64,000 nt of DNA from Rhinatrema bivittatum (Eukaryota > Chordata > Amphibia > Gymnophiona > Rhinatrematidae): assembly GCF_901001135.1 (NCBI RefSeq), contig NC_042617.1, positions 32,295,793 to 32,359,792 of the forward strand. Direction: 5' to 3'. Below, in pieces: positions 34,346 to 46,259 of the stretch; the first letter of the stretch is position 1, and each line of letters opens with the position of its first letter. The translations under genes were made by a program, and so were the position numbers. The notes below the pieces were generated by a model that was not told the DNA's origin, did not search any database, and saw only the letters and a list, made by a program, of their open reading frames with translations.

Positions 34346-36060
34346 TTTGAAATTAGCCTCTGGGGCACCCCACTCAAGAATAGTTCTTGAATGACCTCCA
34401 TCATGGGGAGGACATTTTATGCAGAGAAACCAAAATGGGTTTTCTTTGGTTCAGACAGAACCCCCAGGTACTCCCAGCATATTTAAGGTCTGGGAAACCA
34501 GGGCTGGCAATTTCTATGGAGGAAATGTAGCATATTCATATACAGTTCTAGTCCTGGAGGAAAATTTCTCCATCCTCTAGTCTGGATCAGCCTTATATGT
34601 ACCATTCAAATCCCTATCAGGCAGACCCACTGCCAATTTCAGTGTACTCTGGCATTTAACAGTAGGTCTAAGCGAGGTTCCTGCCTGCAACTCTGCCCTG
34701 GGAGCATTGGAAGGGGCAGAGTATTGCAATCCCTGGAAAAATTCTACCCATGAAATTTCAGAAAGATCCATACCAAAACCAGAAGGCACCTAAGGTGTAC
34801 CCACTGAGCTACCTTCCCCTGCTGAAGAACCAGTTAGGGGAGTTCCAATATCAGGTGCCCCACCTGGTGCATCTTTACCCATACCTACATCTGGCTGGGA
34901 AGGGACCTGCACCATCTACTGGAGACAGAGTAAGACTGAGGGGCTGTGACTGGCACAGTAGCATATATGCTCCGCCCACAAGTTTTGGTCTGTCTCCATC
35001 TACTGGTGCGGAGTCACAACCCAGGTGTCCTGGACTGATCCTGGTACGTACAGGGAACCAGGCTTGGTGAAGTCTGAGGAAGAATTCCTTCAGCCTCCAA
35101 ACAGCACTGACAAGTTAGCAGGTACACCACACTGACGCCCAAATATGACAAGCAGTGCAAAGAGAAAGGTGCTTAGGCTTCTTAGATATAGGTGCCATTA
35201 AGCAGACAGTAGGCTAAGCAGTGACTGAAGGCATGTGTCCAGCTTTTTTTTTTATCCATCCAATACTTAGGCATCCAGCATCTAAGTGCAGCAAAACACA
35301 AGTGCACAGCAAAAATGCCCAACCTGTGTGTCCAGTTAAGCAGGACAGCCACCAAGACACCAATTAACTCGGACGCACAATTGAAGCCTGACTAGGCGTC
35401 CAGGCTGGACACACCAACAATCCTGAAGAGGGCAGGAAAAGCCATTGAGGACTACCATGCAGCAAAAAGGCCTTAGAGCAAGGCCTAGCCTAGAGAGGCT
35501 GCTCAACCTCCCATGGAGCAGGAGGGACGTTGGAACGGCACACAGAGCATTGAGACCAGGGAAAGGAGGAAGCCCTAAACAGAGAACTCCTGTGTTTTGT
35601 TGGTTTTTTTTTTTTAAAAACTTACCTGAGTTCAGCCTTACCTGGCTGAGTATAGAAAGTCTCCGGCTGCAGGGGAAGAGGGCATGTCATCACTGCCACA
35701 CTTAACTGTTTAACAGCTGAAAGGCAGCAGGTGCAGGAAGCAAAGTCCACACCAGCTGAAAAAAACAGCTACTAGACCAAGGCACTCATCTGAGGAACCA
35801 TGGAAATTGCCTCAGGAATTCTCAACTGGCATAAGGACCATTTGGTATCACCGCAGGAGAGCGGGCAAAGTTAATTTTTATTTCTTTCTAAATTGAAGCA
35901 TTCTCCAGTGGGGAGAAGCATGTCCACCATCTGCTGGAGACAATACTGGCAAGCTGTCACTGCAGGGGTCTATATACTGTGACATCAGCTTTGCTCTGTC
36001 TCCATCTGCTGGTAGAATTGCATAACTCACTTGTTCTGGATTCATCTGACTGGATACTAA

Positions 36061-38824
<2,764 letters not shown>

Positions 38825-38830
38825 TCAAAT

Positions 38831-40360
38831 CTAACCATAAAAAAACAAACCTCCACGTTCAAGAACAAACCAATGGGAGGAGAGGGAAAAAAAGGTTCTT
38901 TCGAAAGTTTAGGGTCTCCGATTTAGAAATAAGATGCCTTAAAAATAAGCCTCCAAATAATTAAAACAGGGTACACGGATTATACAATCGATCTCCTGCA
39001 TATAACCAGCCCTCTCGTTTGAAACGGTGGCGCTAGACAGCTGCTGCTCCCACGAGTCCCGACTCTCATTTGCCAACATTTCCGTGCGGTACACAACTTG
39101 TCCGGAAACGACCTCCAAAAATGTTTTTTTTTTTTAAATGATTGCTATTACTCGTCTAATAAAAAAAAAAAGATTAGAAACTGTCGCAGAAGCCTCTCCG
39201 AACATTAAAAGATTTATGCATAGAAGACATCCGGGAAAAAAAATGCAAGTCTCCCCTGAACCTCATGCAATGTATGCGTGCATTGCCCTCCCTCATCCGA
39301 GCCACACAGCAATATTTATATTTAAAGAGTGTAAGAAGATTTCATTCGGGGGTCTTCAGTAACCCTGTTTCATGTGCATCCTCCTGCACTCGTCCCTAAG
39401 CAGTACCCAAACACGCGAGCATCCCCAGCCAGCTCTCACTGCAGTAAACACATAACCTGCTTCACTCGCCCGTAAAACCATCCGGATTGTTTTGTTACGT
39501 TAAAATTAAAAAAAAAAAAAAAAAAGGAGTGGGTCCGTTAAAGTTTTAAGTGTCGCCCGAGAGGGTCTTTCCCTCTCCTCACATTTCTTGTTCGTTATTT
39601 GTTTCCGATCGCTTCCAGGCGCCTCGCGCCGGGCAAAACATACTCCAAGAGGGGAACAATCACAATGTAGCAGTGGATCCCAGGCAAAGGAAAAGCCACA
39701 TTAAACGCGACTCTGTAACATTTTGCTTCCAGAAGAAAAATAAACAAAAAAAAGTTGTCCAAGCATGCGAGGGGAAGCGCGTTAGTTTTCAACCCCCTTC
39801 TCAATGCAATATTTTTCTGTTGAACGTTAAGTTGAGACAGAGGGAAAAAAAATAAATATGGTCGGTAACCAGAGGAAAAAGAAAAAAAAAAAGAGACAAG
39901 ATGGTGAAGCTCAGCAACAACTGGGGAGCAAAAAAAAAAAAAGAATCCAGTGCAAACTGTCTACATTTTACACCCAATTTCTCCACGTCCCCCCACTCAA
40001 AACCCTTCGCCGCTCACTTAACTCTGTTCCCGAAACCCTTCTCTCTGCCCCGGTGCTACCGTGGAGGGGAAATAGTGAAGATTCGCCGGGCTTTTTATCG
40101 AATAAACCCAAGCCGCCTCCCCGGGAAAGGGAGAAGAAGGAGCACGGCGGCGGAGCAGAAAGAGAGCAGGCGGGGAGAGGGGGGGGGGGGTGACGGCGAC
40201 TCTGCACAGCTCCAGCCGCTTCTCCCGCAACCACTTTCTCACCCCCTAAAAAGTTAGCGGAGAGGGCTGCGAGCTGCCGGCCGGAGCTTCCGGCGGGCGG
40301 ACGGGACGGTTTCGGAAGGGGCTTTAGCCTAGGCGCCGTCCCCAAGCAGGGGAAACTTAC
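38831..40360 (-). other. H3.3 gene, intron 1
   Basis: A 1530-bp intron from the donor AAG/GTAAGT at 40360 to the acceptor TTAG at 38831. Its first 300 bases share the G+C-rich, CpG-dense composition of the promoter. The rest has many A runs. No transposon is recognised. Confidence 0.8.
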
Positions 40361-40447
40361 CTTGCGCGCTGCCTGAGCGAGAGCACGAGCGGCGGCTGCT
40401 GCGGCGGCGAGCGGCGGCTGCTGTACAGGCTGGCTGCAAACACAATT
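40361..40447 (-). other. H3.3 gene, non-coding exon 1 (approximate 5' end)
   Basis: The minus strand ends in GCAGCGCGCAAG/GTAAGT, a strong splice donor at 40361. Upstream is CpG-rich DNA with CAGCAGCCGCCGCT repeats and no ATG in a good context. An untranslated first exon followed by an intron of about 1.5 kb is the known layout of vertebrate H3.3 genes. The 5' end is inferred from a TATA-like box at 40473-40479 and is only a guess. Confidence 0.65.
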
Positions 40448-40720
40448 GAAAGATGGCTGACTCTGGGCTATCCCATAAACCCCGCCGCCGCCGCACGCAC
40501 GCACGCACGCGCGCGAACCCGCCGGCCTCGCGCGCCCAGAGCGCGCACACGCTCCCTGCCGGCCAATCAGGCGCAACGGCGGGGAGGTTGGGTCGGGCTC
40601 GCGCGGCTCTGTATACAAACACTGGAAAGCGTGCGCCTACTTCGGCGCGAAACAAATCGTCCTCTTCCACACACGCGCGCACCCCCGCGAGCTCCGCTCT
40701 CCCCTGTGTAGTTATAATCG
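40448..40720 (-). promoter_or_regulatory. H3.3 gene CpG-island promoter
   Basis: The DNA from about 40080 to 40720 is CpG-dense, unlike its surroundings. Facing the gene (minus strand) are a TATA-like TTTATGG (40473-40479) and a YY1-type site whose plus strand reads AAGATGGCTG (40450-40459). An inverted CCAAT box (plus strand CCAATCAGG at 40563-40571) lies about 115 bases upstream of the inferred start. A CGCACGCACGCACGCG run lies at about 40493-40514. Housekeeping, replication-independent expression fits this layout. Site functions are inferred from motif wording only. Confidence 0.7.
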
Positions 40721-41029
40721 CTGCAGCTGCAGCTGCTGCTTTCCTCGCTTGAGGGGGGGGGCTTTGGGTTTTAAGTGTGAAAACCCCTGCCACTGGTGAA
40801 TTGCGGTGAGTTAACAGTAAGGTCGCTTCAGGATTTATTCTGTCGGCTAACTTGTGTCTGACATCAGCCTGTCACATCCAGCAATGAGCTGTGCTGTCCT
40901 TTCCAGTTCTATTTCACAGAATCTGCATTTGTTCCTTTTACTAGGTTTGATTTTGGTGCATTATTGTTGACATTTGAATGTCTCTCTGGCTTCTCCGCTC
41001 CTCTATACTGATGTATGTCTGTCCATAAG
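40721..41029. other. Upstream flank of H3.3 promoter, nothing recognised
   Basis: CpG density falls away quickly after 40750. No coding frame or repeat that I recognise. Confidence 0.5.
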
Positions 41030-41330
41030 TTTGAACTCACCTTTTTGCACAGAAGTTTATCTGCTAAGCATTTAACCTTTCCTCCAGTTTCTTACATCTC
41101 TCCTCTAATTACTTTCTCAGAGGAATTCAACTTTGTTAAAGATCTCAGTGTTTTCAGCAAAAAGACTTATCCTGCTAACCAATCTGTAATCTTGTTTATG
41201 AAGATATTAAACAGAACTAGAACAGAACCCTGAGGCACTACACTCATCATCCTTTCTTTCCTCTGCGTGAACTCCATTTACCGTGTTCTTGGGACCCACA
41301 TCCTGGCTACTCAGTTTTTATTCATTTTTA
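41030..41330 (-). mobile_element. Old CR1-type LINE fragment
   Basis: On the minus strand around 41175-41250 one frame reads VPQGSVLVLFNIFINKITDW, the block of CR1-clade reverse transcriptase just before the catalytic box. The flanks are too mutated to extend it confidently, and no catalytic aspartates are visible. Confidence 0.55.
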
Positions 41331-42429
41331 GGAGTTTCATAATTAAAAACTAATTAAATCCGTTTATGTCCTCTTTTGTCCTTTTCTTCCACAAATCCCC
41401 CTCCTGCTGGATCTTCTGTCCTTCACAGCTCCCCTCCCCCACAAATGGAAATGTTTTATGCATTTAATTTCCATTTTTTTTTACCTTTTTAAGGGCTGCA
41501 ACCCCTTTAAAAATATGTTGCAAGGAGGCGATTCATCTACATAGTATGCAGCAGGATGGGATAGAGCAGGCACTGACAGCCCAGAGAATGAGATCGCATT
41601 GGCACAACTGGAGAGTAGGGTGTCAATATAGAAAGGTAGAATCCACAGAAGACAGAAAAACAATATGACAGATTGTAGGCATATCAGGAGCAACATTTAC
41701 TCTGACCACAAGCAGCATGTGCTTTTCCTTTGCATGCAACATCAATTTGCACCCATGACGCAGAATGTAAATGACACAGCACACATACATACCTACCGTA
41801 GGCACAAAGGACAGCAACACATGCAACAAGCATGCACTGTATAAAAGCTTAAACTGTGGCACACAAATTAAAAAATACATTACGCAGCACCTGCTATGCC
41901 AGCATGCTAGACAGGCATAACATATGAAAGTAAACTTGCTAATGCAGACACAAGGCATCATGCTGGATACTGACACACATGTAAGCAAAAACAGGGCGGC
42001 TGTTGAGGATGGTCCACTGCTCACTTCCTTTGAATTCGCAATGAGCTCTGGGAGACACAGACTTCCCTTCCTGAAAAGCAGGAGGAAGGGTGCCCTTCTC
42101 TAACCTCTGGCTCTGGACCATCACCATTTAGGTCTGGCAATCACCATTTAGGTCTCAGCAAACAACATGCTCTAGGTGGAGGCACTCAAGCTCTTCTGCA
42201 AATGCATTATTTCTTCTCAAAAGGTTTGGCATAGTTTTTTTTTACTCCTTAGCAGTTATCTTTCTCTTTGAGGGATAAAACCATATGCCCATTTACCCCC
42301 AGCATCCTGAACAACTATAGCTCCAGTTTCAGTGTAACTGTTCGTTAATCTGTCTGTATACGGTATATGAGAACTGTATCTTGCTGTTCATGGTAGCGAG
42401 GTTTAAGCTCTATGCTCTTTCTTCTTTCA
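41331..42429. other. No gene or recognised repeat
   Basis: Mixed-composition DNA without a credible coding frame. A 16-bp wording, ATCACCATTTAGGTCT, occurs twice in tandem near 42120-42155, a small local duplication. Confidence 0.4.
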
Positions 42430-42690
42430 AATTCTTTATAGCTCAGATCTCCCAATTTTGTGAACTTGATGGGACATTAGTCATACTTGATGAGGTTTCT
42501 TTTTTTTATTCTTTTCTGCTTTTTACTTGTTTATAATAATTGGATATACATAAGTTATACTAAGTTATACGTAAGCTGTAAACCGTTAACTACTATTTAT
42601 ACATAATCTGTAAACCGTTATGATGGCTCTACCAAATGACGGTATAAAAAACTCAACAAATAAATAAATAAATAAAATAAATATGATTTA
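42430..42690 (+). mobile_element. L2-type LINE 3' end
   Basis: Two overlapping tail-like blocks: GTAAGCTGTAAACCGTTAAC near 42570 and CTGTAAACCGTTATGATGGC near 42608. These are followed by ACGGTATAAAAAACTC and an (AATA)n tail with five AAATA units. It is the same tail as at 23691-23741 and related to those at 4935, 32165 and 57375. No coding part. Confidence 0.7.
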
Positions 42691-43202
42691 AGTCATTGGC
42701 ATTTGAAGAATAGGTATCTTGACATTCTTTTGTTTACATGCTTAAAAATATAAAGAAAAACAATTAAATATAAACTGCTTCTGGGCTTGTTTATATTTTG
42801 AATTTGGCAGTTTCCTTCAGCTCAGTCAGAACCAGGGCCGGGATCTGGTGTCGTGAGTCTTCAGACACAATGTACACAATGATTGTTTCCCCTGTTTTAT
42901 GTCATCTCCTAATTTACCTCAGCCCAGTCAGTGCAGCGACGGTCCTCAGCCAGGGAACCATGTCCAAGGGCCATCCAGAACCCTGCAAATGCAGGCCCTA
43001 AATCCAGGCCATAGGTGTCACCTTTACACGCTGGCTATGACTTCCTCCCTGAGAAAACTGAAGCGATGACAAAAAGTTAAAAAAATATATTTTCTGAAGG
43101 AAAATTTGTTGGTAGACAAATTAGTCAATACACAGAATCTAGTTGAATATTCTTAAATTGGTATTGGGACATCATATAAATCTAGGAAAGTGAAAAATAA
43201 TC
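42691..43202. other. No gene or recognised repeat
   Basis: A+T-rich with no convincing frame or structure. Confidence 0.4.
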
Positions 43203-43500
43203 ATAAGAACAGAAGAAATTTCCATATTGGGTCAGACAAAGGGTCCATCAAGCTAAGTATCCTGTTTCCAACAGTGGCAAATCCAGGCTTCAAGAACCTG
43301 GCAAGTACCCAAAAATTAAGTATATCCCATGCTACTAATGCTAGTAATAGCAGTGGCTATTTTCTAAGTCAACTTGATTAATAGCAGGTAATGGACTTCT
43401 CCAAGAACTTATCCAAACCTTTTTTAAACCCAGCTACACTAACTGCACTAACCACGTCCCCTGGCAACAAATTCCAGAGTTAAAGTCCCATATGGTCCAT
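43203..43500 (-). mobile_element. CR1-type LINE 3' end
   Basis: The plus strand is the reverse complement of the CR1 3' UTR and coding end: TTGGGTCAGACAAAGGGTCC, ATCCTGTTTCCAACAGTGG, then AACAAATTCCAGAGTTAAAG. It is about 300 bp, 5'-truncated within the FKKDLDKF..NLLPE coding end. Confidence 0.85.
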
Positions 43501-43805
43501 TTTCAATTATTTAAACATTTTTTTCATAATGCAGACAGCTGTGAATTAAAATAAACATTGTATTTCCATTTCGCAGAAAAAAACCCCATCCACTCAAGAC
43601 TGACATGTTATGACTCCCCAGGGCCTGCAAACGCTGCCTGAGCACTGTTCCCACGCCCAGTTCATCTGAGGAGTGGAAGACCCAGGGCCCTCTGTGCCAC
43701 TGGGCCAGCACTTTCTTCTGCTCCTTTTAACAATGACCTCATCTTCATATCGTCTGCAGACCAAAATGATTTGTATTTCTCCAGCTTTAGCAGCGTTCTC
43801 TTTCA
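43501..43805. other. No gene or recognised repeat
   Basis: An unassigned 300-bp stretch between two CR1 3' ends. A minus-strand frame of about 77 codons spans part of it and the CR1 edge but resembles nothing I know. Confidence 0.4.
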
Positions 43806-44129
43806 TAAGAACATAAGAAATTGCCATACTGGGTCAGACCAAGGGTCCATCAAGCCCAGCATCCTGTTTCCAACAGTGGCCAATCCAGGCTACAAGTACC
43901 TGGCAAGTACTCAAAAACTAAGTCTATCCCACGCTACTGATGCTAGTAATAGCAGTGGCTATTCTCTAAATCAACTTGATTAATAGCAGGTAATGGACTT
44001 CTCCTCCAAGAACTTATCCAAACCTTTTTTAAACCCAGCTACACTAACTGCACTAACCACTTCCCCTGGCAACAAATTTCAGAGTTTAATTGTGTGTTGA
44101 GTGAGAAAGAACTTTCTCCAATTAGTTTT
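43806..44129 (-). mobile_element. CR1-type LINE 3' end (part 1, split by L1 copy 3)
   Basis: CR1 3' UTR and coding end on the minus strand, beginning with the ACATAAGAAATTGCCATACT 3' terminus at 43808 and ending in the coding segment at CTCCAATTAGTTTT (44116-44129). The CR1 sequence expected next, TTTTAAATGTGC..., is found at 51521. A 7.4-kb L1 block therefore separates two halves of one CR1. Confidence 0.85.
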
Positions 44130-44330
44130 TTTGCATTTTTCCCACTGGCAGCTAAAAATTTATAAGGGTAATCCCTAAAGTTTAACAGATGTTTGTGGCG
44201 CTTAGGCGTTTCTTGGATAAAAACCACTGTGGCTTTTTGCATTATAATTTCCTTATGTAAGATGTGTCTTTTCCTGAAGGTATTAAGGCCTTAACATTCA
44301 TTGAGATTAGCCATTTTGTAGGCTAAGCTA
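44130..44330 (-). pseudogene. L1 copy 3 ORF2 start, endonuclease N-terminus
   Basis: The minus strand reads a KGLNTFRKRHILHKEI segment, then KATVVFIQETPKRHKHLL and FRDYPYKFLAASGKNAKK. This is the first third of an L1 endonuclease with the catalytic Glu of the QETH block present (QETP here). The reading ends at an A-rich stretch where CR1 begins. Nothing downstream of this point of the element is present. Confidence 0.8.
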
Positions 44331-44713
44331 CACTATTAAGGATTGGGCAAATGCACTGAAAACAAAGGTATAATGAGAGAATAGACTCAATGAGTGTAAC
44401 CCCGACCATTTGTTATATTCTTTTCCTAAGGTGAAAGTAAATCCCCCCAAAAGTAACCCACCCACCCTCCCCTATGTGCAAAACCACCATGGAGGATGGA
44501 GGAAGTGACATCACCCGACCCGATGGCGGCTTAGATTCCGAGCTCCGCTCTTCCTGCAAATTAATCGCTCTTCATCCTCCTCAAAAAAATAGCGAAAACC
44601 CGGCAAAAATTGCCGTATCCCCTTTGGTGACCGACTGATGGTGTCCAGAAAAAAAAATCACGGACCTAAATCAATTTTCATTTACAGCTGCGGCCGACCA
44701 GCTTCAGGGCAGC

Positions 44714-45787
44714 ATGGCTGATCCCGATCGGGGTGAGCAGAGGCCCACCTCCCCCTTTACAGCCGAAGATGGCAGTGAACCGAGGGAATCCGAGGAGTCG
44801 GCAATCACTCGAGCTGACTTTCAGCGATGGTTTGGTGAGCTGAAAGAGGGCATGGGAACTTTAAAAACTGAAATACAGCAGATAGCTGCAGAGCTCCGAT
44901 GTGACTTTGCAGGCCTGAGGGACCGCGTGGACCCCATAGAGACTCAGGCAGGGGAGCAGAGTGAAGCAATAACGGCACTGCAGCAAGAAGTAGATCAGCT
45001 GAAACAGGGAGTGGGAGAGCATGCAAGCTGGTTAGAGGATTTAGAGAACCGATCCAGAAGGGGGAACTTAAGGTTCAGGGGCATACCTGAAGGTGAAGAC
45101 TACCAGGACTGCACCAAAATAATACAGGACATGTGTAGTCTTATTGCTTTCATCTCTAGCATTGTAAAGGAGAAGATTTATTTTCTTTAATTCCAAGAGC
45201 GCAGCCTGCGCAGAAGAGACGTCAGCGCTGTCAGTGTGACACTGACAGCGCTGACCCACGGCTTTTGCTTTATAGAAGAAATACCCCCTCTGATTAAATT
45301 GGATAGGGCACATAGAGCCATCACCAAAATGAGAGGAAACACACCCAGAGATATTGTGGTGTGCTTCCACGCGTATGAACTCAAAGAAAAAATACTGCAG
45401 CAAGCGTGGCAGATTCCAGACTTTCAGTGGCACGGGGCCAAAGTGGAAATCTTCCAAGACCTGTCTCCAATTACTATAAAGAAGAGACGCAAATTCTGTG
45501 AAGTGCTACAGGTCCTATGGGCAGGAAACTACCGTTATAAGTGGCTATTCCCTTTTGGACTTCAATTTACGATACAGGGTGTCTCATCAAGAGTCAAAAC
45601 TCTGGAAGAAGCTTCCAAACTGCTTCGAGCGGCCGGACTACCGAAACACTCGCTAGAAGCAGATAAGACGCACGCTTTGGGCTATCCCTCGGAGACCCCA
45701 CAGAAATGGCAGAGGGTCCAGTATGGGGGAAAACGTCTAAGAAGACAACCGGATGGCCAGCTGATCACCAGGGAATCCGCGCCATGA
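44714..45787 (+). pseudogene. L1 ORF1 with a hairpin-containing insertion (copy 1)
   Basis: An RNA-binding, coiled-coil ORF1 protein. The start at 44714 (MADPDRGEQRPTS) is followed by ITRADFQRWFGELKEGMGTL and a coiled-coil-like run ITALQQEVDQLKQGVGE, then LENRSRRGNLRFRGIPEGED, the entry to the RNA-recognition domain. The frame runs off at 45190. It resumes from about 45270 with PPLIKLDRAHRAI, RGNTPRDIVVCFHAYELKEK and the C-terminal domain GNYRYKWLFPFGLQFTIQGV, ending at 45787. About 140 extra bases between the DMC and EEIPP codons, compared with about 25 in copy 2, break the protein. They contain a perfect 17-bp palindrome. Confidence 0.88.
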
Positions 45788-46259
45788 GTCAAGAAGGTGC
45801 CAGGATGTGACATTGGGGCAAGCTTTAGTTAGCAGTTGACAGCCTTTTGGCTTTTGCAGTACATAATATTATTGTATTGATGCTCAGAGTTTAATTGGAA
45901 TTAGTTACATCACTTTTGGTATACTCTCACACACAGCTTTTTGAATGAGTGGAGGATGTTAATAGCAATTGTTACAGAGAGGGGGTGTGTGGGGCCGCCA
46001 GAAAGGTTTTTGTGTGGCGTTAGTCCTCCGGGAGCAACCGCCGCTGTTATGGGATGCACTGAAGGGGGGAGGGGGGCAGGGTAGGGATTGGGAAAAGAGG
46101 ATGGGGGTAGGGGTCATTGACACTCAGCGGTCCTAACTTTTCAATACCGAGATGGAAAGAGCAGGTGGGTCTATACCATACTTTTTGGAAGTGAAAAGGG
46201 CCGAATACATACAATGAGGAGGTCAGGAAATCACAGAGGAAGGGGGAGAAACTCTTAAC

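Larger units (their letters stand above)
29370..36060 (-). mobile_element. DIRS-type retrotransposon, copy E
   Basis: The most extended DIRS copy. Its 3' terminal part (29400-29540) carries TCTACACTAAGGCAAATGAG and GGCTCAGGACCAGTGGGATG, matching copy B at 13395 and 13450. The tyrosine recombinase remnant lies at about 29780-30140. RNase H lies at about 30480-31200, the reverse transcriptase at 32500-32910 and gag from about 33.0 to 35.6 kb. The 5' terminal part (35870-36060) ends just inside the H3.3 gene's third intron. A plus-strand L2 splits it at 31216-32227. A 5'-terminal-like segment also occurs internally at 34880-35050. All frames are broken. Confidence 0.8.

Noticed and set aside
39968..40618. 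216-codon minus-strand frame over the H3.3 promoter and first exon
   Set aside because: It crosses the exon 1 donor and promoter, has no protein-like motif and is explained by stop-poor CpG-island sequence.
40453..40752. 99-codon plus-strand frame in the CpG island (MADSGLSHKPRRRR...)
   Set aside because: It is a product of CGCACG-type low-complexity DNA in the promoter, opposite to the gene. No domain, and G+C-rich DNA has few stops by chance.
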